Shown piece by piece: positions 25,280 to 35,990 of a DNA stretch of 64,000 nucleotides; position 1 is the stretch's first letter; the number at the start of each line of letters is the position of its first letter. This stretch comes from Stercorarius parasiticus (taxonomy: Eukaryota > Chordata > Aves > Charadriiformes > Stercorariidae). Under the pieces are notes generated by a model. It worked only from the letters and a program-made list of their open reading frames with translations, searched no databases and was not told the DNA's origin. The position numbers and the translations under genes are program-made. The DNA lies in NCBI GenBank assembly GCA_013396915.1, contig VWZL01002577.1, positions 682,001 through 746,000 on the forward strand. Reading direction: 5' to 3'.

Positions 25280-26024
25280 CCTGGGTGGGGGCAACCCTCA
25301 GTATCAATACAGGCTGGGGGATGAAGGGATTGAGAGTAGCCCTGCCAAGAAGGACTTGTGGGTACTGGTGGATTTAAAACTGGACATGAGCTGACAATGT
25401 GCACTCACAGCCCAGAAAACCAACCACATCCTGGGCTGCATCAAAAGAAGCGTGGCCAGTGGGTTGAGGGAGGTGATTCTGCCCCTCTACTCTGCTCTGG
25501 TGAGACCCTACCTGGAGTACTGCGTCCAGCTCTGGAGTCCTCAGCACAGGAAAATCATGGACCTGTTGGGGTGAGTCCAGAGGAGGGCCACAAAAATGAT
25601 CAGAGGGATGGAATGTCTCTCCTATAAGGACAGACTGAGAGAGTTGGGGTTGTTCAGCCTGGACTCTCCAGGGAGTCCTTATAGCAGCCTTTCAGGACCT
25701 AAAGGGGGCTTATAAGAAAGATGGGAACAAACTTTTTAGCAGGGCTTGTTGCGACAGGACAAGAGGTAATGCCTTTAAGCCAAAAGAGGGAAGATTGAGA
25801 CTAGGTATAAGGAAGAAATTTTCTGTGCTGAGGGTGGTGAAACACTGGAACAGGTTGCCCAGAGAGGTGGTAGATGCCCCATCCCTGGCAACATTCAAGG
25901 TCAGGTTGGACGGGGCTCTGGGCAACGTGATCTAGTTGAAGATGCCCCTGCTCATTGCAGGGGGATGGGACTAGATAACCTTTAAAGGCCCCTTCCAACG
26001 CAAAGTATTCTATGATTCTATGAT
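25280..26024 (+). repeat. 745-bp arm of a near-perfect inverted repeat (CR1 3' part)
   Basis: This block is the reverse complement of 11637-12381 with mismatches only at 25289, 25327 and 26016. It contains the ORF2 C-terminal region with in-frame TGA codons at 25392-25394 and 25572-25574. An 8-nt deletion lies at about 25662-25666 relative to the copy at 31633-32079. All three lesions are shared with the partner arm. The partner arm lies 12.9 kb upstream in the opposite orientation. Confidence 0.97.
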
Positions 26025-29000
26025 ACTTTACTTTAGAAAAGAAACATTTTTTTCTTCCAAGCAACTATATACACCAAACTGCTGAAAACGTGAATTAGTG
26101 AGAAGGGCCACTGTCTGCAATGAGGTGTTGAACTTTCTGTTGCAAATTAATATATGGGAATTTTACACACTTTTTCAAAGGAAGGCATTCTGCACTACAG
26201 GTGTTTTAGCTTTATGTGTAAATGAAACAATCAAATACGAACAAGAAGATACACTATTATTTTAATTATGTTTATGCAGATTATGACTACAGGGTCTGAT
26301 GAGCTACTTCTTGTATGAAGAAATAACCCACTTCATTCAACCTTGCTTTAAAATGAGAAGTGCTTGCATGACTGAACCTAAATTCCTACAACACAGTAAC
26401 ATCAGATGGGATCAAGGATATGCTAAATGAGCAATCAGTTTTGCTGTTATTTGTGTCCCTCAGAGTGCCTCCCAGCAGCAGTGTCATTTAGGGCTTGTCA
26501 GAACTGGTCTCTCACGATGCCAAGAGTGGTAGGCACCATCCTCTTCTCCCACCACTGAAATGGTACTACTGGTTTCATGTCATCCTTCAGCAGGCTGAAA
26601 CGATTGATCAGGAAGCAGGTGCAGCTAATGGAGGTTTAAGCAGGTGCTTACACGCCTTATTTGAGTATACTTGTTAATTAAATGTGAAATGAAAGCACAC
26701 ATTGCAGGAATAATCTGACAGAAGATGTGGCATTAAGCACTCTTCCAGCTCCCAAAACAGAAGAATGATAGGCCTGAAGTTATATGGGAAATACTAGATT
26801 TCAAATACAAATTTTAAACTCTGTTCCTAAGGAACACACATTTCCATTAAGATATTTTTTTATACATGTAATATTGAAGACCATTTCTTGCTTTCCTCCA
26901 TTTCTGTATCTCTGGAAGAAAGAAGATCAGATGACGTTTGTGGTGGAGAGGTGACAGGTTTGAAGGCTAATCTGCCTCTAGGGCATTAGTGGTTATTGAT
27001 ACCATGACAGGCCTTCTCCTTTTGCCGCATTTCATGATTCAGCTGTCATTAATGATTGCAATGTTTAGCCATATGTGCCCACTAAGTCTTGCTGCTAAAC
27101 CGAGAATGCGGAAGACCCTCTATTCTCACACTGCACTGTCCTTTAGGGAACAGAACCGAGGTCCTACCAGGCATCGCAGTCACTGGTTCTCTGAAGTATG
27201 AGTTAAGTTGCATCACCTGAGACCCAGGGCTCTGGAGTGGTGGCTTGAGTCAATATTGTCTGCTGTCAACAGAAGAATCTCATTGATTTTAACAGCACAC
27301 TGGAACTGCTCCTTGGCCTGCAGTTTGGTCTTTGAAACAAATAAACGGTGTTAGAACACTGGATTTATTTTAAGATGTAAAATTGGTGTTAAATATATTT
27401 GAGGTTAACCATATGTTAATGACATTAAATGAAACATTGAGTAAGTCAAATAAATGTAAATGATAGTTCTTGGAAGCATTTAACCAGCCTGTAACCATGA
27501 CAAGAAAGTGAAAATTCTCAAGACCATTTTTGCTTTCTGTATATAAATTAGCTGAGTTTAATTGAAATCCTTCAGAATTTGACTTTAGCATAGTTCACTG
27601 CTTTTACCTTCAGTTTATTAAATTTTTATGTCTTCCATATTCTATGCATTTAGTTTTCCAGTAAATGACCACAGTACAGTAGTTTCCCAGCAGTGATGTA
27701 ATACTACAGAAATAGTCCAAGACGAGTTCACTTCAAAGTGTTACATTTTTGTCTTTGTTTCTTGCCTTCCATTTATTTTTTCCTGCAGAAAAGGGTTCCG
27801 GGCTGCTTAAAGTTTTTATAATAGGAAACGTATACGGAATATTGCTGTTTATAAACAACAGTAACTGTGCAACTGATCCAGTGCCTTACTCATTGGATGT
27901 GTGTGTAGAACCATCAGTACTTCTGGAGCTTTTTAATATAATCGGGCTTTTTGACTAAGATGGTCTTTTTTTCTGGTCTTCATTTTAAACGAAGGCCTAG
28001 ATAAAAGCTAATTGCCTGAAACTCTCTGATAAGACAAAAGGCAACACACTGATATCTTTCTCAACAAGAAATGAATACACTGAGGAAGCTTAGGCCTTTG
28101 TGTCTGCTTGGAAACTGGCAGAAAACACTTGTGGTATTACTTAGTGCAGGACTGTGTGGATAAATTAAGCAAGAGGAGTAACGTATCTTTATTTTGCCAG
28201 AATTCTAGTTCATTTTCTGTTGGACTCTGATTAAAGGACAGCAGTTATCAGTATTTAAATATCAGTACAACAGAATTATCTCAGTGCTTAAAGGAGAAGT
28301 CACATTCACTGCTGCTTTTCAGCCACAACCTGTCCTTCTTTAAACCACCCCCTCACATTGCAACTGGCCTGTATACCTCTCCTATCAGACGCTAATCTTT
28401 TCTTCTCTTTTCTTTTTACAAAGGATTGAGTAAATAGTTCATGCATTTTTTGTGTAAAATTATAAATAAATGTAGAACTGAGCCCTGTTTATTGCAACAC
28501 TTTCTCTGGGATGGGCAGAGACAGTCATACCTACTGCCAAGAAAATGCCTGCTTTGGCTCAAGACTTTATTGTAAGCCATTCTTGAGCCAAGGACATTTT
28601 GAGGATTAGATCCAAGTCGGTATGGAGATGGCAGTGTATAATATTTTGTCAAAGATGGAAACTTAACAGTTGAATTCACTTTATAATTATTTAGCACATA
28701 TACCATGTCAATTTATTAGGTTTCATTTTCATTTTAAAAGTACCCCAACAGAAGAGGGAGAGAAGAAAGAAATATTGAGACTGAACTTAAATTCTATTCT
28801 ATTTGTGATGACAATTACCAGCTTGTGCCACTTTTATAGTTCTGATTTGCCCAGCCCATCTCTCATTTTCCAAATGTATTTGCACCAAAAAAATGCCAAA
28901 TTTCACAAAAAAATAAGTAATGTACCTCTTTGCCGAGTCTGATGGAACTGATAAATCATGCTATAGAATAGCTCTCATGTAGTTTTTATTTTTTTTAATT

Positions 29001-31552
29001 ATTTATTGAAAAATTTCCTTTAGAATACAAGTGGACTTGTTTAGTTTTTATATGTTCTTTTCTAATGGGAAAAGCAAATATAGTTATCTAAGAAAAGAGA
29101 TGCCATACAAATCTCAGTATTAGGCGAGTCTCTTGGGGTTAAATAGAAAGACTTCAATAATTGCTCTTTTGCAGTGCTGTCTTTTCTGTATTGTTGTGAG
29201 TTTAGGCTCATGCTAAATTTTGGCTGTTATATCATGAATTGGGATGAAGTTCTGTGTTTGTTTTTCACTGGGAAGCAAACAACAGTCTTGGTTTTGTTGT
29301 GCCTAATCCAAAGCAGAAGTGAAAAAAATAACTTCTGGTTTGATCTTATTTGCTAAAACCATTGACATGGATTCAGATCTGGAAATCCAATACTGACTCA
29401 TCTAATCCATCTGTCTTTTTATCTGTGGAAATATAGATTGGTACAGTTTTAACACAGTGGATCAAAGAAGTGTTTCTACTTGCAAGTATAAATCGTACAT
29501 ACATTATGTGTCATTCTCAAACCTCCTTTTAATGCCTTTTGCTTTTCAGGGGGAATATCAGGTGTTTGCTTTCCTGTGATTTTATCTGGTAATCTCACAA
29601 TCTGGACCAATAGATTTTGTATTCTTATTAAGATGCACCTGGGAAATGCATCCACTTATCAGGTATGAATGGCCTTAAAGAACAGAAACCATATTTGACA
29701 TATGACAACAATTACAAAATCTTAAAATATTCCCTGTTTTTTGAGATAAACATATATTTCAAAAAACTGTTTATGAAATGAAAGCAATGTCACTTCCATA
29801 CTGAACCCTATTATCTTTTTCATTGTATTTGGTTTCTCTTAGCTAGTTTCTGACCATTTCAGCAATTTACTTTTCTGAGATATCCTCCTAACGTCTGTCT
29901 TAAAGCCTGTTTATGCAGTTGAATAACTTGTTGTGAAGGGACTCAACGCTGGCAGTATGAAGATTACACAAGATACTGTATTTCTGCTGCACAGTCTTAA
30001 TTTAATTTCTTGAAACCAAACACATTTCTCTGTTTGCTTTACACTAGCAACCACTTGCTGGTTGTAGCATTCATAAAAATATTTATATGTATTCATGAGA
30101 ATATTTTGTCCTGTCTTCCTAAAACATGACTCTGTACCTGCATGAACATGCTTTTATGCCACTTGGAAGCCAGATGCAGGTAGAAATCCTGCTTCTAGGA
30201 TTGCATTTTACATGAAATAACAGAACATGTTATAAAATTCCGTATGCTTTATCCACTACAACAACTCAGCACTTGTTTCATTAACTAATTGTGCTTTGTA
30301 TCAAATTGTCGAATTATAGTTAGTGAAGTGCTAGCATGTGCTAGGTGCAATTCAGCATGTTAGCACTGGCAACTGATTAGCATCTTTTTAAATGCTTCAC
30401 CTTTTAGGTTAATTATGATACCTTTAGGACTTTAAAAATCATGTGAGCAACCTGGTTTACAGTATTGTTGATACCCCTTTCTCATTTGTATACGGAAATT
30501 AAAGAACAGCAACATGCTATTTTGTAAATTATCTAACTGGGTTTAAAGTTCCTAATTAAGGTTTTTTCTAGACCTCTGGAAAGTTTTTAACTTGTTAGCA
30601 CAAGAAAAGAAGTAATTTTTTACATCATAAAAAAAAAATAAATTACAGTTTCTTTGCAGGATCTGTCCTAACCATTGGGAAATAATTTGAGATCATGAGA
30701 AGTTAACATTTAGCTCAGTGCAGTCACATGAAACATCTTTCAGTAGATGGGTCAATTGACCTTTGCTAGAAGTACAAGAACTCCCTTTGTGCTCTATTTG
30801 CCTTTCATATATAAAGCTTCAGTGATCTCCTCTTGTAAATTTAGCTTAATATAAAATTTAGTTGTCAGTTCTTTTATATACACAGATAGATAAAGATATT
30901 AATATTCAAAAAGAGTTTTGTCCTTCAACTCAGTTGAGCTGGGCTGACAAAATCACCTGAAGTTCAACATAATGACAACTGTCCATGGTTTATGCAAACC
31001 ACTGGTGTGAAGCCAATGTTAACTCAAGAGAACAAGTCATGTTTTTCATATTCTGTTAGCATTTCCTAGCCCTGCACTTTCTGGTTGGAAAGAAAGTTTA
31101 TACAGTAAGTCATGCTTGGTCTACTTTATTTCCTTTTTTCACCAATTAAGTTGGAATATTACTTGTTTAGTATCCAAACTGATGTTTTTTAAAAATAACC
31201 TGATTGCTATTTGAATTTTTCTATTGTTTACACGGGGTGTATTGGGGACATCACAAGTGGTGCATTTGTACTCTCATATTAAGGGGAAAAAAGAGTATAG
31301 ATATTCTAAGAGGATTTTCAGTTCAGTTCCCTTAATCTTAAATTGGTTTGCACAATTCTTCTGATTTCAGTTGAAAGCAAAATTTGAAGAAAAATAGAAC
31401 TTTTGAAATCCAAGAACTAGAGCACATCACTGAAACAAATGTATTCCTATATTGCATTTTATCGCAAATATAAGCACTACTTAACCATTGTCAATTGGAT
31501 AGACCATAAGGTGAGGACTCTACCAGAACACTCATTCAAACACTTGGAAATA
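26025..31552. other. AT-rich unique noncoding sequence
   Basis: No repeat or RNA gene was recognised. A strong-looking splice acceptor at about 27772-27788 precedes a 57-codon open stretch ending at 27958, but it matches no family I know. The rest carries only short chance frames. Confidence 0.5.
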
Positions 31553-31632
31553 TTTATGTGCTATCATAATTTTTATATTTTATCATATTCATAATTTATT
31601 CATAATTTATTATATCGTTTATGTGCTATCAT
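31553..31632 (+). repeat. 15-bp direct repeats flanking an AT-rich tandem segment
   Basis: TTTATGTGCTATCAT occurs at 31553-31567 and again at 31618-31632. The 50 bp between them is AT-rich and contains a tandem CATAATTTATT-like unit. The second copy ends next to the 5' truncation point of the CR1 at 31633. Confidence 0.8.
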
Positions 31633-32079
31633 CCTCAGGGACACAAGGATGATCAGAGGGCTGGAGCATCTCTCCTATGAAGACAGGCTGAGAGAGTTGG
31701 GGTTATTCAGCCTGGAGAAGAGAAGGCTCCGGGGAGACCTTATAGCGGCCTTCCAGTACCTAAAGGGGGCCTACAGGAAAGATGGGGAGGGGCTATTTGC
31801 AAGGGCATGTAGTGATAGGATGAAGGGCAGTGCTTTTAAACTAGAGCAAGGTAGGTTTAGATGAGACATTAGGAAGAAGTTCTTTACAATGCGGGTGGTG
31901 AGACAGTGGAACAGGTTGCCCAGAGAGGTGGTGGAGGCCCCATCCCTGGAGACATTCAAGGCCAGGCTGGATGAGGCTCTGGGCAATCTGATCTAGTTGA
32001 TGTCCCTGCTTACTGCAGGGGGGTTGGACTAGATGACCTTTAAAGGTCCCTTCCAACCCAACACATTCTATGATTCTAT
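31633..32079 (+). mobile_element. CR1 LINE, 5'-truncated copy 4
   Basis: The plus strand begins in the [19 protein letters not shown] region of ORF2 and continues through [16 protein letters not shown] and [10 protein letters not shown] to the CR1 3' end with an ATTCTATG octamer near 32066-32079. A TGA at 31862-31864 interrupts the frame in the GRFRLDIRKKFF block. Downstream the [19 protein letters not shown] block is preserved. It has the intact 8 nt that are deleted in copies 2 and 3, which makes it a useful outgroup for them. Confidence 0.95.
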
Positions 32080-32762
32080 ATTTCAATGAACTATCTACAA
32101 ATTAATAAGCATTAATGTGGTGTAACTTTAACAGAAAAGGATGTGTTCTTACCAGAAGATGTCAAACTATTTTATTTGTAATTTGATTCTTTTCTGCAGA
32201 GAATTTATAAATTAGTTATTTGACTGCATACTAAGTAAAGACAGAGAGAGTATTTTTGTTTAGGTAGGACATTTAGGTAGTACATCTAGAAGGTCATGTT
32301 AACCTTGTTAGTGTTTGTGCCTTACTATGGCTAGCAGAGTCAATGCTCTCAGAAATAGAAATTGAACTATATCATTAGGGCTCAACAAACAGAAACAGCA
32401 TTATCCTCGGCTCCAAAAATTACCTCTCTGTGAATGGGAGGATTTCTAAGTCAAATGTTGGTGATGACCAGGAACCACAAAACGAAGAGCCAAATCTCCA
32501 GTAAATCCACAGGACACCCTGTAATACAAACAGAAGCAACCACAATTAGAAGGGTACATAACACATATTAGAGAGCGCACAGTAGCACAATTTCAACCGC
32601 CACCTTTATGTTTAATATCTTACTGTGACATATGTTTCAGCTAGTAGAAAACCATTTATACACAACAGAAATGTATTCTAATGCAACATATAAAAAGGCA
32701 AAATGCGTTCTCAACTATGAAACTGCCAAATCAAAACAATTATGATAAATCACCTGAGAAAA

Positions 32763-32841
32763 AATCCTGGAGTGAACTCCTGGCCCTGGTCTCAGACAGT
32801 GGCAGGACTCCCATTGACGTCAGCAGAGAATGATTTTACCT
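32763..32841. mobile_element. Possible ancient sauropsid interspersed repeat fragment
   Basis: The sequence around AACTCCTGGCCCTGG and GGACTCCCATTGACGTCAGC resembles a motif often found in reptile and bird genomes, in which a segment around CTCCCATTGACTTCA follows a TCCTGGCCCC segment. The comparison is from memory. The family name and limits are not established. Confidence 0.3.
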
Positions 32842-33384
32842 CTGCTTTTCAGCCTGCCTGATGGGAGGAGCCAGATGTAACTTTCAGTTGTCATATTAGA
32901 TGTCACTTAAAACTTCTGTAGCAAGTCCTGTTGTCTGTGTGACTCTTTTCAAAGGATCTGATTTGGAGTACTCGTAGGTCTCCTCTTGCCTAGTACGGGT
33001 TTCCCTCTGTTGAGGGATTTCTTTCCTGGGGAGTACTGAAACGCTTCACATTTGCTGGACGAAATTCCTGTCCCAAATTATTTCATTCACATTCCAGTCC
33101 TTTTGCCAAACTTTTGATTTATTTGGGATTTGTGGAAGCAGGAATCCTGAGGAATTTTAGAGCTGCTGCCTCAGAATCAAATCTCCCACTCACCTCACTG
33201 GACTAAGGCAACCATTGCCTCCTGCACACAACATTCTATTTCTTCCAAGATTTCTGGAAGCACAGAAAGCAAGACAAAGCAGGCAGTTGCCACCCACAAA
33301 AACACTGTGACACCTTTCCATAAGGAAAGCATTATTTTAAAGGAGATGCCAAGACAGTTTATGTAAAGCAGTCTGGGAAGATCT

Positions 33385-33570
33385 TTTATGTACTCCCTCT
33401 TTAACTAGTCTCCTCTCTTTTTTCATTTTTGATTCACAAACTTTGCCTTTATAGACTTTCTTTTACTAGCTCCTTTTTTCTTACTACTCATTGTACTATT
33501 TTGCATTTACCTTTTTTACCTTTACTTTTTTAATACATTTTTTCTTTTTCCTGACTTTTTTTTCTTTGTG
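33385..33570 (+). repeat. Pyrimidine-rich low-complexity stretch
   Basis: About 185 bases are dominated by T and C with short A-containing interruptions. It does not show a fixed unit and looks like a degraded pyrimidine tract. Confidence 0.7.
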
Positions 33571-34169
33571 GTTGACCTCTATCAGGCTAATGACAGTCAT
33601 ACTGAAAGCCCAGGAAAGCTTCAGTCTTCAAATAAGGAAACTGACTGGAATAAGTCAGAAATAAGACATCTTTATTTTCTTTTGATGTTCGACTCCTTTA
33701 ACCTGTCAGCTTCAAGAACAGGAATTTTATCTTAAAAGTAGAAAGAATTCTTTTTATAGCTACAAGGAAAAAAAAAAAGATTTCCTTACGGAAGTAGGAT
33801 ATGCACATTGGGACAATGCCTGATTTTAATAAGGACTTCAAAAGGGAATGTGATTATTTTAAATTGTGATTTATGCCTTTGATGTCAAAATGAAAGACAA
33901 TTACATTCTATTTTGCAAAAGCAAACTTAACAAAGATTTATTTTTACTTTTTATGTCTGTGATAATGATGTATGTCTTAACTGAAATGTTTTGGCATGTG
34001 AAGGATTTATTCACACTCTGACTGGATCTGTTTCTTTCTCATTAAGTTAATTTAATCATTAGGTATTACAAGATAGTACATCCCAGTGCCCAGGTATCTC
34101 CTGGACACTTTCACAGCTTGGAAAGACAACATCCTCACATACTAGGTTGGCTGATCTTCTTTGCCAGTT

Positions 34170-34745
34170 CACAGAATCATAGAATGCTTAGAGTTGGAAG
34201 GGACCTTAGAGGTCACCTCATTCCAACCCCCCTACCATGGGCAGGGACACCTCCCACTAGACCAGGCTGCTCAAAGCCCCATCCAGCCTGGCCTTGAACG
34301 CTTCCAGGGATGAGGCATCCACAACTTCTCTGGGCAACCTGTTCCAGTGTCTCACCACCCTCACAGTAAAGAATTTCTTCCTAATATCTAATCTAAATCT
34401 CCCCTCTTTCAGCTTAAAACCAATACCCCTTGTCCTATCACAACAGGCCCTGCTAAAATGTCCCTCCTCATCTTTCCTATAGGCCCCCTTTAGGTACCGG
34501 AAGGCCGCTATAAGGTCTCCCCGGAGCCTTCTCTTCTCCAGGCCGAACGATGCCAACTCTCTCAGCCTGTCTTCATAGTGAGAGGTACTCCAGCCCTCTG
34601 ATCACCTGCGTGGCCCTCCCCTGGACTATCTCCAACAGGTCCATGTCCTTATTTTGGGGGCTCCAGAACTGGACACAGTACTCCCGGTGGGGTCTCATGA
34701 GAGCAGAGTAGAGAGGCAGAATCACCTCCCTCAGCCTGCTGGCCT
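34170..34745 (-). mobile_element. CR1 LINE, 5'-truncated copy 5
   Basis: The left edge shows the CR1 3' terminus (CAGAATCATAGAATG in minus orientation). Read on the minus strand, the ORF2 tail includes [54 protein letters not shown] and [21 protein letters not shown] one-base insertion near 34580, in the LSYEDRL region, breaks the frame. Truncation is near 34745. It belongs to a subfamily close to copy 8 (51178-52096), as the 3' UTR beside the TAG is similar. Confidence 0.95.
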
Positions 34746-35793
34746 TGAAGACCCTTTCAAAAGAAAAAGCTTGAGAAAAACTTTGTGTAGATATCCAGAC
34801 AGACAAAGAATGGAGAAACTGTGCTTTTGTTTAGCTAGAGTCCTCATTTCTGAAGATGTCCAGCCAACCTCTTCATCCAAAATCAAGGTGCCTTTTAGAA
34901 GAAGTCCCATAACAAGGCTTTCTTGTAGTCTAGTAAGCTGAGTTAGCTTGCTTCTCCTTGATCTTTCTTTCTAGTGGTTTTGAAGAAGATTTTGCACTGA
35001 TTTTTCAAATGAGCAATTGTTGAAAGATAAAAAACCTGTACCAACTTCTTGTTAAGAACACCAGTTATTCGGAAAAAAAGACGACACAGCTAGTATTCCC
35101 CAGCTATTAAACTAGGGGTTACTTTATGCATGAGAATCTCCCACACAGGCAATGCATAATCCAGTTGAATGAGGTCAAAGCACAAGATTGTTTTAATCAT
35201 CAAGTTGCGTGATATGATTGAATAAAATGTATGCTAAATAGGGATCAAAACATACCAAAAATACTTTCTGTTTTTAAGGGAAAAAAACACAAACCAACAA
35301 AAAAATCACTGAAAGTTTTGTAATAGAAAACATCTTTTCCAACTTCCTTTATAGTTTATTTTCAAATGATAGCTTAACCTTCAGCAGTTTCATGTGTTGA
35401 CAGTCACAGCTCTAACAACACCCCACTTCAAAGGATACCCATTTCAGGACTGACCATAAATACATGGATTTCTCAATGCATAGGTGTTTAGCTTTAGCTT
35501 TTATGTGTGTTGGGCTATGAAACATTCCCTGCGATTCACAGGGTTCGTAAATGAGACCCAGTCACTTACCACGTGCTAGAAGAGACTGCAAAGTTATTGC
35601 TATGTACTGTAAGGTATGGTCTCCCTGGTGCCTGAAGCATAATCTCTCTACATGGCATGGGCATCTGAAAATGAAATTGTGCCATTATGTTTAGAAGACA
35701 GTGGAAGGGGTGCTGGAGAGCAAGGTCAAACTCTCGTCTATAGTTTCACTACGTCTCCAGATTAGCAAGAGAAACCCACTCATGTGGGGAAAG
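34746..35793. other. Noncoding sequence
   Basis: No gene, RNA or repeat was recognised apart from an A-rich tract at 35281-35306. Confidence 0.5.
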
Positions 35794-35990
35794 CCCCCAG
35801 GAGGTCTCTAGTCCACCCTCCTACACAAATAAAAGCCAGCTGGGATCAAACAGCAGACAAGTCTGTTCAGGGTTTTCTCTAGTCAGGTCTTTAAAACCTT
35901 CAAGGACAGAGACTGCACAACATTTATGGGCAACTTGTTTCATTACTTCTCTGTCCTGATTGGGATGGGTTTTTTCCTCATATCCAAGCT
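35794..35990 (-). mobile_element. Ancient CR1 3'-end fragment, minus strand
   Basis: The order of blocks fits the minus-strand 3' region of older CR1 subfamilies: CAGGAGGTCTCTAGTCCACC, then a block like CTTTAAAACCTTCAAGGA, then GAGACTGCACAACATTTATGGGC, then a TTTTTTCCTCATATCC block. Similarity is partial and the fragment is heavily mutated. It is clearly older than the five less diverged copies between 31.6 and 52.1 kb. The octamer 3' terminus is not preserved. Confidence 0.6.

Larger units (their letters stand above)
24836..26024 (+). mobile_element. CR1 LINE, young rearranged copy 3
   Basis: This composite CR1 has three parts: endonuclease N-terminal sequence in plus orientation (about 24842-25005), endonuclease middle sequence in minus orientation (about 25006-25279), and the ORF2 3' part plus the CR1 3' end in plus orientation (25280-26024). 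The last part is the near-identical partner of copy 2. Sequence encoding the end of the endonuclease, the linker and most of the reverse transcriptase is missing between the second and third parts. The 3' terminus has two ATTCTATG-type octamers. The element is non-coding and cannot self-mobilise. Confidence 0.93.
32080..34169. other. Noncoding sequence between CR1 copies
   Basis: Contains the possible old repeat at 32763-32841 and a long pyrimidine-rich stretch at about 33385-33570. Nothing else was recognised. Confidence 0.5.
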
